Shown here: one piece after another, positions 1-8,816 of the stretch
Position numbering within the stretch: position 1 is the stretch's first letter
Layout of the letters: each line of letters starts with the position of its first letter
Assembly (NCBI RefSeq): GCF_029892565.1
Contig: NZ_JARXVH010000029.1
Span: 1 to 64,000 of the forward strand
Source of the DNA: Streptomyces pseudovenezuelae
GTDB lineage: Bacteria; Actinomycetota; Actinomycetes; Streptomycetales; Streptomycetaceae
DNA length: 64,000 bases
Direction: 5' to 3'
Position numbers and translations under genes: made by a program
The notes under the pieces: generated by a model
The model's input: the letters and a program-made list of their open reading frames with translations, nothing else
Told to the model about the DNA's origin: nothing
Databases searched by the model: none

Positions 1-61
1 GTGGCGGGGGGCCACCCCCAAAACCCCTACCCCGTGCCCCCCCCCGTCATCCAACAAAACT

Positions 62-114
62 GGGGGGGGGCCGGGGGGGGGGGGGGGGGGGGGGGGGCCC
101 CCCCCCCCCCCCCC
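62..114. repeat. G-run/C-run homopolymer tract
   Basis: The sequence holds nine Gs, CC, then 25 Gs (73-97) followed directly by 17 Cs (98-114). The G and C runs are complementary and could pair as a hairpin of up to 17 bp. Such a tract at the very start of a sequence is more often an assembly or contig-edge artefact than biology. The flanking 1-540 region shows no convincing gene, only frames created by the low-complexity sequence. Confidence 0.8.
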
Positions 115-544
115 ATGCCCGGCTGGAGCAGACCAGGTGGTCCGCTTCCGCCCAACGCGTGGGCGGCTGGACGGAAGCGGGGCGGTCCCCTTCGGTGGTT
201 CTTGAGCACAAGGGGGCCGCGCGGCCTTCCGGACTGGAAGGTGCGACGCCGGGGGAGGCGTCCGCTTCCATGGTGCGCCATCCCGTTGGTGCCGCAATGA
301 GAAGTACGGTTTCGCCACTAAAAGCGTTCATTCGGCCATGATTTGCCCGTGTCTGCGGCTGTCGTGCGGTAGAGGCGGGGCGTGCCGGGCGGGCGGCGCG
401 GGGCTATTTGTTCCGTAACCCCCGAATCACGTTGAGTGGTGTGCGCCCGGCGCACCATGCTGTCGTCCACTCCTCCGGGGCGCGTTTTGAGCACCGTCCC
501 GGAGGAGGCCGACCGGACTTCTTCATCCGTCAAGGGAAGGTGCG

Positions 545-772
545 ATGACAGGCAAGCAGGTGATGACCGTGGCCGTACTGGCGGCGGTTCTCGCATGGAG
601 CACGGTGATGACCGTGCTGGGGCAGCTCGCGGCGGTGGCCGCGCTGCTGCCCTCGCTGGGACTCCTCATCCAGCAGATCGTCGCCGCGTACAGCGGCACG
701 GACACACGGCAAGCCACGGCGCCGGCTTCACCGGCCGCCTCGGCGGCCGGGAGCCAGGAGCCCTCCCGGTGA
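545..772 (+). CDS. small membrane protein, unknown function
   Basis: A 75-residue protein with one long hydrophobic stretch at about residues 6-48 and a polar, Ala/Pro/Ser-rich C-terminal tail. It looks like a single-pass or hairpin membrane protein. A GGAAGG ribosome binding site precedes the ATG. Its stop codon overlaps the GTG start of the next gene (GTGA at 769-772), so the two are probably translationally coupled. I recognise no family. The coupling suggests a role tied to the downstream regulator, perhaps as a membrane partner, but that is inference only. Confidence 0.6.
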   Translation: MTGKQVMTVAVLAAVLAWSTVMTVLGQLAAVAALLPSLGLLIQQIVAAYSGTDTRQATAPASPAASAAGSQEPSR

Positions 773-1662
773 AGCCGCCCCAGGTACCCGAGCAGTCCGG
801 CGGGGACCCTCCAAGTCGCCGCGGCCGTCCTGCGGAGCCGATCTGCGAGACGGCCGGTGCGGCGCACCGCACGTGGCTGGAACCCCTCCGCAGCCGGCTC
901 ACCACGAGCGGCCTGACCCTCGACGACCTCGCCCTGCGCTCCGGGTACTCCAAGACACGGCTGTCGGAACTGCTGCGCGGCAAGGGCTACTACCCGGGCT
1001 GGCAGATCACCTACACCGTGGTGCGTGTGCTGGACATCCCGGCCCTCCCGGTACGCCGGTTATGGACGGCGGCCGCGGTGGAGGCCGAGAAGCACACCGA
1101 CTGGATCACCAGCCGGCTGCAAGACGTGCAGCTGGCCACGGGCGAGGAGCCGCCCGTCGCCCATCTCGGGCTCACGCAGGCCATGTGGCGGCACTACACC
1201 GCCTACGCCGCGGCCTTCCTGCAGTCCGACAAACGTGCCCAGCAGGTGGTCACGGAGACCTTCGACATCCTCTGGCTCACCTGGGACGAAGCGACCACCA
1301 GCCCGGACATCGCCCGCCACGCCTGGCAGCTGCTGCGCAAGCGAGTCCTCGCCCGCGCCGAACAGCGGCCCGGCGGCCGCCCCGACCTGCGGGCAGCCGC
1401 GTTCTCCACCGCCGCCCAGGCAAAGCTGTCCGGCCTCGCTGAGCGGCTGGCTCGCATCGACCGGCTGGCGCGGTTCTTCGACATGATCGCCTGCCTGCCC
1501 CCGGACCAGATGGACGTGACCGTCCTGCGCTACCTGTGCGGCATCCGCGAAAGCGCCGTGCCCGCCATCGTCGGCCTGTCCCCGGCCATCACCCACACCC
1601 TGGACCATCACGCCCGCTGGGCGCTGAACGGTCTCTACCCCGACACCGACACCCGGGAGTGA
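769..1662 (+). CDS. HTH protein fused to an ECF-sigma-like region
   Basis: The GTG at 769 is chosen because it overlaps the previous stop and gives a 297-residue protein. Residues about 40-105 look like an XRE-type helix-turn-helix (LTLDDLALRSGYSKTRLSELL). The middle (HYTAYAAAFLQSDKRAQQVV, then TFDILWLTWDEA) resembles sigma region 2 of ECF factors. The C-terminus (LPPDQMDVTVLRYLCGIRES, then a second HTH) resembles sigma region 4, where family members typically have LPxxQRxVxxLRY. I infer a DNA-binding regulator with an adapted ECF-sigma fold; whether it binds RNA polymerase is unknown. The next gene follows after 10 bases. Confidence 0.6.
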   Translation: MKPPQVPEQSGGDPPSRRGRPAEPICETAGAAHRTWLEPLRSRLTTSGLTLDDLALRSGYSKTRLSELLRGKGYYPGWQITYTVVRVLDIPALPVRRLWTAAAVEAEKHTDWITSRLQDVQLATGEEPPVAHLGLTQAMWRHYTAYAAAFLQSDKRAQQVVTETFDILWLTWDEATTSPDIARHAWQLLRKRVLARAEQRPGGRPDLRAAAFSTAAQAKLSGLAERLARIDRLARFFDMIACLPPDQMDVTVLRYLCGIRESAVPAIVGLSPAITHTLDHHARWALNGLYPDTDTRE

Positions 1663-1672
1663 TCACCCCGCC

Positions 1673-2728
1673 ATGAGCACCATCGACGACCTCCTCGCCC
1701 AGTCTCTGCTGCTGCACCGGCCCGTCCCCTCCGACGTCGTCCCCTACGACGACCTCGCCTACGCCCACCTCACCGAGGACGTCCTGCTGTGGGACGTGGG
1801 GCACGAGGTGGCCGACGACGGCGCCGCACAGAGTCTCGCCGTCCTGTGCGAGGCGGTCGTCACCCACTGCACCCCCGACCAGCTCGCTGACTTCCTCACC
1901 GATCAGGTGCCGCAGCCACGGGCCGCCTGGATCCTGGGCTGCGCCCTGCAGCTCGCCGGCGCCGACGACGGCGCCCGCTTCTGGTGGCAGTACGCCGCCG
2001 GCGCCGACGACGCGCCCGCCTCCTACTGCCTCTACCTGCAGCACCTCGCCCAGGGCGACACCCACGCCGCGGCCCTGTGGCAGGCCCAGGCCGGCCTCCA
2101 CGCGCCCGGGGACGATGACGGCAACCAGCCGGAGAAGGAGAGCGAGGACGCTCCGGCCCTGCGGATGATGAACGCCGACACCAGCCTTCCCACGGTGCTG
2201 CGCATCCTCAGCCGGCTCACCCGCACCACTCTGCGCCGGCCCACGCCGATGGCACGCGCCGTCATCGAGTTCGTGTCCACGGCCGTCGCCCTCGGCTACG
2301 AATGCCACCCCGACCTCGAACTGCCCGTCCCGGGAGAGGACTTCGCCGAACGACTGGAGATCCTCGCCTACGCGGCGTCCGGCCGCGGCAAACACATCCG
2401 CGCCACCGACACGGCAGCGCAGGAGCTGCCCAACCGGCCCGTGCTGGGCACCATCTCGGCCTGGGTTCCCGAGCGAGCGCGAGCGCGAGGACCGGAAGAG
2501 CTCGTAGTGGAAGTCACCGCCGCCGGCCACGAGGAGCCCGCGTCCGTGTACTTGTTCTTCAGGGAAGCAGTCGCGGTCTGCTGGGGGGCAGCCACTGCCG
2601 CCAGCAGCGCGGACGGACACGAAACCCGCATGGCTTACCACCTCAAAGGCACCCGCAGGCGGCCGCCGTCCGGATTCAGGACCGTAGCACCGTCCAGTGA
2701 TGCTTCCCCGAGCTTCCGCGGCCTATAA
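1673..2728 (+). CDS. hypothetical protein, partner of the HTH/sigma-like gene
   Basis: A 351-residue acidic, mostly helical cytoplasmic protein with no signal peptide or membrane segment. Ala/Leu-rich helical stretches (residues about 60-160) suggest a repeat-like alpha-helical scaffold. It starts 10 bases after the regulator and so is the third gene of the unit. The last 30 residues (RRRPPSGFRTVAP onward) change to Arg/Pro/Ser-rich composition, and the following DNA is repeat- and tRNA-like. The original C-terminus may therefore have been replaced by a recombination junction near 2650. No family is recognised. Confidence 0.55.
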   Translation: MSTIDDLLAQSLLLHRPVPSDVVPYDDLAYAHLTEDVLLWDVGHEVADDGAAQSLAVLCEAVVTHCTPDQLADFLTDQVPQPRAAWILGCALQLAGADDGARFWWQYAAGADDAPASYCLYLQHLAQGDTHAAALWQAQAGLHAPGDDDGNQPEKESEDAPALRMMNADTSLPTVLRILSRLTRTTLRRPTPMARAVIEFVSTAVALGYECHPDLELPVPGEDFAERLEILAYAASGRGKHIRATDTAAQELPNRPVLGTISAWVPERARARGPEELVVEVTAAGHEEPASVYLFFREAVAVCWGAATAASSADGHETRMAYHLKGTRRRPPSGFRTVAPSSDASPSFRGL

Positions 2729-2790
2729 TGGATCTTGAGCTGGTGGCCGTAACTCCGGTCGACTGATGCTGCGTTGGTGGTCCAAGGAAA

Positions 2791-2843
2791 GACGCCCCGC
2801 TTCCTGCGGGGAGATGCAGGTGCAAGGCCTGCCCGGCGCTCGA
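2791..2843 (+). other. degenerate tRNA-like 3' half
   Basis: A hairpin CCCCGC-TTCCT-GCGGGG (2795-2811, like a long variable arm) is followed by a T-arm-like stem-loop, GCAGG-TGCAAGG-CCTGC (2816-2832), and then CCGGCGCT as a possible acceptor 3' strand. I see no matching 5' half nearby and the T-loop departs from TTCRANN. It is therefore a tRNA-like remnant or attachment-site relic rather than a working tRNA. A further GC-rich inverted repeat follows at about 2845-2885. Confidence 0.3.
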
Positions 2844-2928
2844 ACAGGGGCCTCGTCCGTGCAATTGCGGACAGGGCCCCTGCGTACTTCGGATGCACCA
2901 TGGTGGTCAGCGTTGCGGTATCGGCTGG

Positions 2929-3204
2929 TCAGCGCAGCCGGACCACCGTGACCACCGCGTGCCGTGTGGTGCGGCCACGACCTCCACCGTGACCTCGCCC
3001 GTGGTGGGCGTGTAGGCGTCGCCGGCCGTCGTGGCGGCCTGCCCGGTCCGGGGGTGCAGGTGGGGGGCGATGCGGGTGGCGAGCGCCGTGGTCAGGCGCT
3101 GGGACAGGGTGACGTGTCCGTCGGGCAGCCGTACCGCGAGCGCCCTGGGATGCCGCGCCGTGCCGGTGAAGCCGACCACGGCGACATCGACCGTGTCCGC
3201 ATGG
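2929..3204 (-). pseudogene. ATP-dependent DNA ligase, C-terminal fragment
   Basis: The minus strand encodes HADTVDVAVVGFTGTARHPR and continues through VTLSQRLTTALATRIAPHLH, the C-terminal OB-fold region of a LigD-like ATP-dependent DNA ligase of actinobacteria. It ends VVTVVRLR after a one-base frameshift near 2975. The fragment begins exactly where the middle ligase fragment at 18993-19375 stops (SKIR, then HADTVD). The two ends rejoin in frame as ATC-CGC-CAT if 3205-18992 is removed. It is the 3' end of a gene split by a 15.8-kb insertion. Confidence 0.75.
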
Positions 3205-3453
3205 CACTGGCGAAGCTCCGTTGTTCGGAAGCTGCAGTATTCCCCTGGCGGTTGTCCGGTCTGCTGCTGGCGCTGCTCGTCCTGCGGGCGGGCCACCACA
3301 CCTGGTGGGTGCGGCGGCCGTGGGTGGGATCGGCTCGCGTGCGGGGCAGTGCTCACGCGAGTGTTCTCCTTGCTGGTGGTGTGCCTGGTCGACGCGGACG
3401 CGCACCGGCAGACCAGCTGCAGCCTGCGGGCGTCAGTGGTGAATTGGGGTGTC
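3205..3453. other. insertion edge, no gene seen
   Basis: This is the left edge of the 15.8-kb insertion in the ligase gene, downstream of the minus-strand MFS gene. All long frames here are Arg/Pro-rich GC shadows. I see no terminal inverted repeat matching the other edge at 18992. Confidence 0.4.
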
Positions 3454-4698
3454 TCATGAGTGGCTGCTGGACAGTTCCGGCTCGTGCTGCGACGTCTGGT
3501 CATGTCGAGGAAGCAGGAGCGGAGTGGTCAGGATGAGCAGTCCCGCAACCGCGAGAGCGGTGCGCGGGCTGGTGACATCGGCGAGCAGCCCGGCGAGTGC
3601 GGTGAGGATGGCGATGGACGCCTGCTGGCCGATCGACCAGGCCGTCAGGGTGCGGGCGACGAGATGCTTGGGGGTCTGTTCGAGCCGGTAGGTGGCGAGT
3701 ACCGGGCTGTACAGGCTCATGTTGATGATGATCGCCAGCTCGACAGCCATCACAGTCACGAGGCCGACGGCGCCGGGACGGACGAAGGCCAGGCCGATCA
3801 GCCAGATGGCGCGCAGGGTCCCGACGGTCCGGAAGACCCAGTGCCGGCCGAAGCGGGCCACGACACGGCGGGTCAGCCGCGAGCCGATGAGCCCGCCGAG
3901 GCAGGGGGCGGCGAAGGCCAGGCCGTACTGCCAGGGCGGGAACCCGAGCTGGCGAAGCAGGAGCACCGCCAGCAGCGGCTCGGTGGCCATGATCAGCCCG
4001 CCGACGAGCATGTTGTTGAGGTAGAGCGCCCGCAGACCGGGGTGGCCCATGATGTGCCGCCAGCCGTCGAGCAATGCGCCCGCCCGAACGGGCCTCTTGT
4101 TGGTCGTCCTCGGCGCTTCCTCTTGGCCGCGGATCGCGGTGATGCCCAGCGCGGAGAGCAGGTAGCTGAGCGCGTCGGCCACCACGGTCGTGACCGGCCC
4201 GAACAGGCCGATCGCCGCCCCGCCCAGCGGTGGCCCCACTGCGATGGAGCTCCAGTTCGTGGACTCGAACCGGGCGTTGGCCACGAGCAGGTCATCCGGC
4301 CACACGAGGGCCTTGAGGTAGGCGCCGCTGGCCGCGTTGAAGGTGATCTTGGCTGCGGCGACCAGAGCCGAGACCACGAGCAGTTGGACGAAACTGAGCC
4401 ATCCGAAGGCGTAGGCGACGGGGATCGTCGCCATGGCCGCGAACCGGGCCAGGTCCATCATGATCATGGCTGGACGCTTGCGCCGGAACTCCAGCCACGG
4501 CGCGAGGGGCACCGCGATGAGCGCACCCACCGCAGGCCCCACCGCGGACAGCGCGGACACCTCAGCGGGGCCGGCATGCAGCACCAGCACGGCGATCAGC
4601 GGCAAAGCCCCGAACCCCAGCCCGGACCCATATGCGCTCACCGCATATGACGCCCACAGCCAGCCGAACTGCCGCCCCAACCGTCGCGTGCCCACCAT
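3454..4698 (-). CDS. MFS transporter (MFS_3/EntS-like exporter)
   Basis: A 414-residue inner-membrane protein with about 12 hydrophobic segments. It fits the drug/siderophore exporter branch of the major facilitator superfamily, with a cytoplasmic loop between TM6 and TM7 (RGQEEAPRTTNKRPVRAG) and repeated small-residue motifs. The start at 4698 is preferred over 4749 because an AGGGAG ribosome binding site lies upstream of it. It is divergently transcribed from the LysR gene at 4839, and the shared region holds inverted repeats, so the LysR protein probably controls it. The substrate is unknown; efflux of a toxic small molecule is the likely role. Confidence 0.8.
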   Translation of the reverse strand: MVGTRRLGRQFGWLWASYAVSAYGSGLGFGALPLIAVLVLHAGPAEVSALSAVGPAVGALIAVPLAPWLEFRRKRPAMIMMDLARFAAMATIPVAYAFGWLSFVQLLVVSALVAAAKITFNAASGAYLKALVWPDDLLVANARFESTNWSSIAVGPPLGGAAIGLFGPVTTVVADALSYLLSALGITAIRGQEEAPRTTNKRPVRAGALLDGWRHIMGHPGLRALYLNNMLVGGLIMATEPLLAVLLLRQLGFPPWQYGLAFAAPCLGGLIGSRLTRRVVARFGRHWVFRTVGTLRAIWLIGLAFVRPGAVGLVTVMAVELAIIINMSLYSPVLATYRLEQTPKHLVARTLTAWSIGQQASIAILTALAGLLADVTSPRTALAVAGLLILTTPLLLPRHDQTSQHEPELSSSHS

Positions 4699-4774
4699 GC
4701 TCAGCGCACTCCCTTTGAGGTCCCACCCGAACAAACTGACGTTGACCATTGAGAGATAAGCGGGCAGGACAACA

Positions 4775-4821
4775 GCAGGTCAAACAACTGACCTGCCAGC
4801 AATCCACAACAATCAGTTGTT
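4775..4821. promoter_or_regulatory. nested inverted repeats, LysR/MFS divergent operator
   Basis: Two perfect inverted repeats overlap between the divergent MFS and LysR genes: GCAGGTC (4775-4781) with GACCTGC (4790-4796), and AACAACTGA (4783-4791) with TCAGTTGTT (4813-4821). LysR regulators bind such dyads next to their own gene and the divergent target. This is inferred from position and symmetry. Confidence 0.6.
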
Positions 4822-4838
4822 CACTAAGGTGGGTCGGC

Positions 4839-5774
4839 GTGGATCTCGAAGCAGTACGTACCTTCGTCGCCGTCGCGGAAGCGGGCCAGTTCCAGAAAGC
4901 CGCCGCCGACCTTTCGATCACCCAGCAGGCCGTCTCCAAACGCATCGCCACGCTGGAACGCACCCTCGGCGTACGGTTGTTCACCCGTGGCCCACGCGGC
5001 GCTGAACTCACCATCGACGGGCAGGCGTTCCTGCCCCACGCCCGCGAGCTGCTGCGCGTCGCCGAGCGGGCAGGCGCGTCCGTGTGCCCCGGCCACCGTC
5101 CGCTTCGCGTCGACGTGATCGCCTCGCGCAGCGCGCAGTCGGGCTTGATGCGCGGCTTCCATCACGCGCACCCCGAGATCGACCTCGACGTGATGATGCT
5201 GCTCGACATCGAGACGGCCGTCGCCGCCATTCGCTCCGGTGCGATCGACGCGTCCTTCCGCGCCGTCGCCGCGCCCGGCCGGCCCCTTCCCGAGGACATC
5301 GAGTCCGTCCGGGTGCTCGACGAGCCGCTCCAGCTCATGACCGGCCCCGCCCACGCACTTGCGGGCGCACGCTCGGTGACCCTCGCCCAGCTCACCGGGC
5401 ACCGGATCTGGATGCCCGGCATCCTCCCAGGCAGCGAATGGGCCGCCTACTACGACGACCTCGTCGCCGAGTTCGGCCTCACCATCGAGGCGACCGGCCC
5501 CAACTTCGGCTCCGACGCGCTCCTCGACACCATCGCCGACACCCCGGCCCTGGCCACCTTCATGGGCGAGCCCACCCGCCTCGTGTGGCCTGCCGACCAC
5601 GGGCTGCGCCGCATCCCGGTGACCGACCCGACACCCGTCTACCCGCACTCACTCCTCTGGCACCGCGACAATCCCCACCCAGCGCTGGCGACGCTGCGGG
5701 CCCACCTCGCCGCCTTAGCGGCCGGTCACGACGCCGCCGGGACTTGGACGCCGGACTGGGTGATTCCACACTGA
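4839..5774 (+). CDS. LysR-family transcriptional regulator
   Basis: A 311-residue protein starting at GTG 4839. Residues 1-60 form the LysR winged HTH (VDLEAVRTFVAVAEAGQF, QQAVSKRIATLERTLGVRLF, then RGPRGAELTIDGQAF). A periplasmic-binding-like effector domain fills the rest (RVDVIASRSAQSGLMRGFHH, DASFRAVAAPGRPLP). Length and domain order are normal. It is divergent from the MFS exporter, with dyad repeats in the gap, and probably activates that gene in response to a ligand. The start is chosen because LysR proteins usually begin a few residues before this helix. Confidence 0.88.
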   Translation: MDLEAVRTFVAVAEAGQFQKAAADLSITQQAVSKRIATLERTLGVRLFTRGPRGAELTIDGQAFLPHARELLRVAERAGASVCPGHRPLRVDVIASRSAQSGLMRGFHHAHPEIDLDVMMLLDIETAVAAIRSGAIDASFRAVAAPGRPLPEDIESVRVLDEPLQLMTGPAHALAGARSVTLAQLTGHRIWMPGILPGSEWAAYYDDLVAEFGLTIEATGPNFGSDALLDTIADTPALATFMGEPTRLVWPADHGLRRIPVTDPTPVYPHSLLWHRDNPHPALATLRAHLAALAAGHDAAGTWTPDWVIPH

Positions 5775-5811
5775 ACGGCCCGCTGCCCGCGCGGCCAGCC
5801 CCGGTCGGTCG

Positions 5812-7563
5812 CTACGGCCGTGATCGCTGCCGGGTGGCGAGGTATGGCGCCCAGCTGTTCCCGGCGAGCTGGGACCAGCGGTGGGCGGTTGCAGGGCTGA
5901 TGCCGAAGAGGTCGGCGACGACGATGGGCGGCAGGTCCGTGATGGCCTCCATCAGGGCGGTGTTGCGTGCGGCGCGCACGGGAAGGCCGTGTTGCTTCAT
6001 CTGGTCGGCCAGACCGGCGGGGTTGCGGGGGTGGCCGGGCACGGCGCCCGGCAGGAGGAGATGCCGACGGCCCTGCGGGGGCTGTGGGGCGGGGAGTTGG
6101 GCGATCTGTTCATCGAGCAGGGCGGCCAGCGCCGGTGGGAGCAGCACCGGGTGGCGGTCGAGGGTGAGGTAGGCGGCCTCGGCTTCCCGGTGGAACTGGT
6201 CGGTGGCGAGTTCGACGATCCGGGTCAGGGGCAGGGCGTAGAGGCGGACCAGGGCGCCGATGATGCGTACAGGCAGGGGGAGGCCGGTGTCGGTCAGGCA
6301 GCGCCGCAGTTCGGCCTGGTGGGTTGCCTCGTCCTGGAAGGTGCCGGGGAGCTGCCTCGGCCGGTGGTGGATCTCCAGGTCACGGACGATGTGACGGGCG
6401 TGCACCCAGCGGACGAACGGAATGAGACGAGTGCGCTGGGTCGGATGCGTGCTCGCCAAATCGTCCAGGTGCGCTTGCGTCAGGTCCCAGATGTGCAGGT
6501 CCTGGTCGTCGAGCCAGGCGAGGAAGCGGATGGTGACGCGGATGTCGGTGCAGTCGCCCTTGTAGGCACTCAGGCTGTAGCGGCCGCGGGCGGCCCGGTG
6601 CCGGGCGTCTTTGACGATGCCCCACTCGGCGAAGAGCACACCGGCCCCAGCGGCCAGAAGATCTTGACCGGCCGTAGCCGCCCGCAGATTCCGCGGTCCC
6701 GAAGAGGCCGGGGAATGCACGTGTCGCAGTGGAAGGCGCCCCGGCCGCCGTCGATGTGGTTTCCGGCCCGAACCCGGCCGCACACGCTGCACTCCTTACG
6801 CGGCTGCTGGTAGCAGCGGTAGCAGATGTCCGGCCGGCCGCCAGCGGCCCTCACCGAGATCGGGCCGACGATGCCGCAGACGCCGCATGCCCGGGGTGGA
6901 CTGGTGTAGCAGCTGCCGCAGACCGATCCCGCCGGGGATATGGCGTTGACGCGGCGCTGCCGTCCACACCCCGTGCAGCGGCGGGTCGGTGTGGGCGCGC
7001 AGGTCCAGCAGACCTTCTCGCCGTCGGCCGACCGGTGTTCAAGCAGGGCCAGGCGGCCACACCCGGGACACGGCAGCTTCACGCTTGTCTCCCTGCGGTG
7101 ACACGGTGCGCAGATCGCGCCCTCGGGCCGCCGCGCGTAGACGGCCCGGACCAGGCCGCACCGGGCACAGGCCCGCCGGAGGCGCCGGTGGTAACAGGAC
7201 GAACACATCCTCCCCTGCGGCGTGTCCTGGGACGGCAAAGGGGGTCGTGCGGCGGCAGTCGGTACACGCCACTTTGGCCACCATGTCCCCGTGCCCCGCC
7301 TCCACCAGGAGGCAGGCAAGCCGGACCAGCGCACGTGGGCAGTTGGGCGAGGGCGCGGCCAGCGCACGTGGGCAGGCGTCGAGATACGCGGCGAGCCGGA
7401 ACGCGTTGGGCCCCTTCCACGCCTTCGCCTCCTCCAGCGCCGACTGCGCAGCCTCCTCGGTCAAGGCGGGCCCGACCACGGACGACAGGTGTACCAGCAA
7501 CCGGGCACGCACACGGGCGAGTTCGGCCCGCAGCCGCAGTTGGTCCGGCGTCGGCGGCCTCAC
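5812..7563 (-). pseudogene. zinc-finger / recombinase-like protein, frameshifted and deleted
   Basis: Three frames on the minus strand make one broken gene. The N-terminal part (MRPPTPDQLRLRAELARVRA, about 7563-7215) leads into a region of repeated CxxC zinc fingers in another frame (CARCG, CAPCH, CPGCG, CTGCGRQ, CGSCY, CGVCG, CYRCY, CSVCG; about 7215-6640). That passes into a C-terminal integrase-like helical domain in a third frame (AEWGIVKDARHRAARGRY to GISPATAHRWSQLAGNSW, about 6630-5812). The finger-to-C-terminal junction also lacks expected sequence, so an internal deletion is likely. Its ATG overlaps the upstream XRE stop (7560-7563). It was the third gene of the integrase-XRE-zinc-finger operon. 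It is probably a DNA-binding recombination accessory; its function is unknown. Confidence 0.65.
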
Positions 7564-7895
7564 CGCCGGCCCGGTCGGCGCACCACGGCACGCCGTGGCT
7601 CAAGCGGCACCGGTGAAGGAAGGGGAGCATCGCCGTCGGCCGTCTTCTTCACCTGCGCGTTGACGACCACCGGTGTGATCAGGTCGTTCGGCGTGCACTG
7701 AAGGATGTCGCACAGCGCGACCAGCGTGTCCATGCTCAACCGCTGCGGCGGCTGGGTCACCAGCCGGTAGACCTGTTCCCGCGACAAACGGATGCCGCGC
7801 TCGGCAAGCAGCGGCACCAGATCCGACGTCTGGAACAACTGCCGCGCCGCCATCAGCTGGCGCAGATGCCACTCGTAGCCCATCTTCTTGATCAC
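7560..7895 (-). CDS. XRE-family helix-turn-helix regulator
   Basis: A 111-residue protein with a Cro/CI-type HTH at residues 7-70 (LFQTSDLVPLLAERGIRLSR, EQVYRLVTQPP, LSMDTLVALCDILQCTPNDL). It starts at GTG 7895, overlapping the stop of the integrase fragment (GTGA), and its own stop overlaps the next gene's ATG. In family members this operon order is tyrosine integrase, small XRE protein, zinc-finger protein, and the regulator presumably controls the operon. The gene itself looks intact, although both its partners are broken. Confidence 0.8.
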   Translation of the reverse strand: MIKKMGYEWHLRQLMAARQLFQTSDLVPLLAERGIRLSREQVYRLVTQPPQRLSMDTLVALCDILQCTPNDLITPVVVNAQVKKTADGDAPLPSPVPLEPRRAVVRRPGRR

Positions 7896-8077
7896 GAGGT
7901 CACGTCCCAGTCGTCGCCCAGCCGCCTCTTCAACGAAGCCTCCAGCAACTGGTTGCGGTACTCGTTGGACACCCCCATGTACACGGCCGTGGTCGAGGCA
8001 TGGGAGTGCCCGACCTGCTCCTGCACGAACCGTGCCGGGTAGCCGAACTCCGTCAGATGCGTGATATAGCCATGGCT
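7892..8077 (-). pseudogene. tyrosine integrase, C-terminal fragment
   Basis: The minus strand encodes YITHLTEFGYPARFVQEQVG and then HSHASTTAVYMGVSNEYR, which supplies the second catalytic His and the nucleophilic Tyr of a tyrosine recombinase, ending GDDWDVTS. The matching N-terminal part with the LHRLRH motif lies at 17898-18865 on the same strand. Together they make one integrase interrupted by the element at about 8078-17897. It remains coupled to the XRE gene by a GTGA overlap. Confidence 0.8.
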
Positions 8078-8260
8078 TGTGTCCGCAGAGGCCGTGTGCG
8101 GATGACTCCGTGTGGCGATTGAGCAGGTTCTCTCGCAGAGGCGGCTTTCGCGACGCAGATGGTCGGCTGTGTTGTATTCCGCAGGACCTCCTGTGATGCA
8201 GGTCACTCTCTCTCGTGTTCCTCGGGCCGCGCTGTCAGTGGGGACTGAGATCGTGCCTCC

Positions 8261-8779
8261 GTGAGCGAATTGGTGGAACATGTGGATGAGCAGGACCGCG
8301 TCTTGGGAGTCGTCGAACGAGGCGAGGCGGAGCGTCAGCACTGGCCGCATCGCATTGCCACGACGATCTGCCGTGATCAGGCAGGGCGGATCTTGGTGCT
8401 GCGGCGGTCCGAGACGCATTCCCGGTTCCCTGGCTACTACGACGTGATGGTCGGTGGCGCCGTGAACGTGGGCGAGTCGTATGAGGAAGCCGCGGCCCGG
8501 GAACTGTCCGAAGAGCTGGGCGTTCGTGTGCCCGTGCGCTTCATGTTCAAGTTCCTTTGCCGGGAGGGGATCAGCCCCGTGTGGTTTGGGGTGCATGAGG
8601 CTGTCGTGTCGGAACACCTGGTCCCGGACCCGGGTGAGATCGGCTGGCAGGACTGGCTGACGTTGGACGAACTGCGCGACGTGATTGATCAATGGTGCTT
8701 CGTTCCGGGAGGGCGGGAAGCTCTGCGTCGATACTTGGAGTCCGGATCCGGCAGCGGTGCGGGCGAACTGGCTGGGTGA
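8261..8779 (+). CDS. NUDIX hydrolase
   Basis: A 172-residue protein with a complete Nudix box, GAVNVGESYEEAAARELSEE followed by LGV, matching GX5EX7REUXEEXGU. This loop binds the divalent metal and the diphosphate of a nucleotide-type substrate. The N-terminal VDEQDRVLGVVERGEAERQH and the strand pattern resemble the Idi/YfcD-like branch of the family. The GTG start at 8261 is supported by length. It is convergent with the recombinase operon and lies just inside the element's left end, so it is likely passenger DNA. The substrate cannot be predicted. Confidence 0.85.
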   Translation: MSELVEHVDEQDRVLGVVERGEAERQHWPHRIATTICRDQAGRILVLRRSETHSRFPGYYDVMVGGAVNVGESYEEAAARELSEELGVRVPVRFMFKFLCREGISPVWFGVHEAVVSEHLVPDPGEIGWQDWLTLDELRDVIDQWCFVPGGREALRRYLESGSGSGAGELAG

Positions 8780-8816
8780 TAGGCGATGCGGGTGGCCTCG
8801 GTCCAGGGCGGGCATT

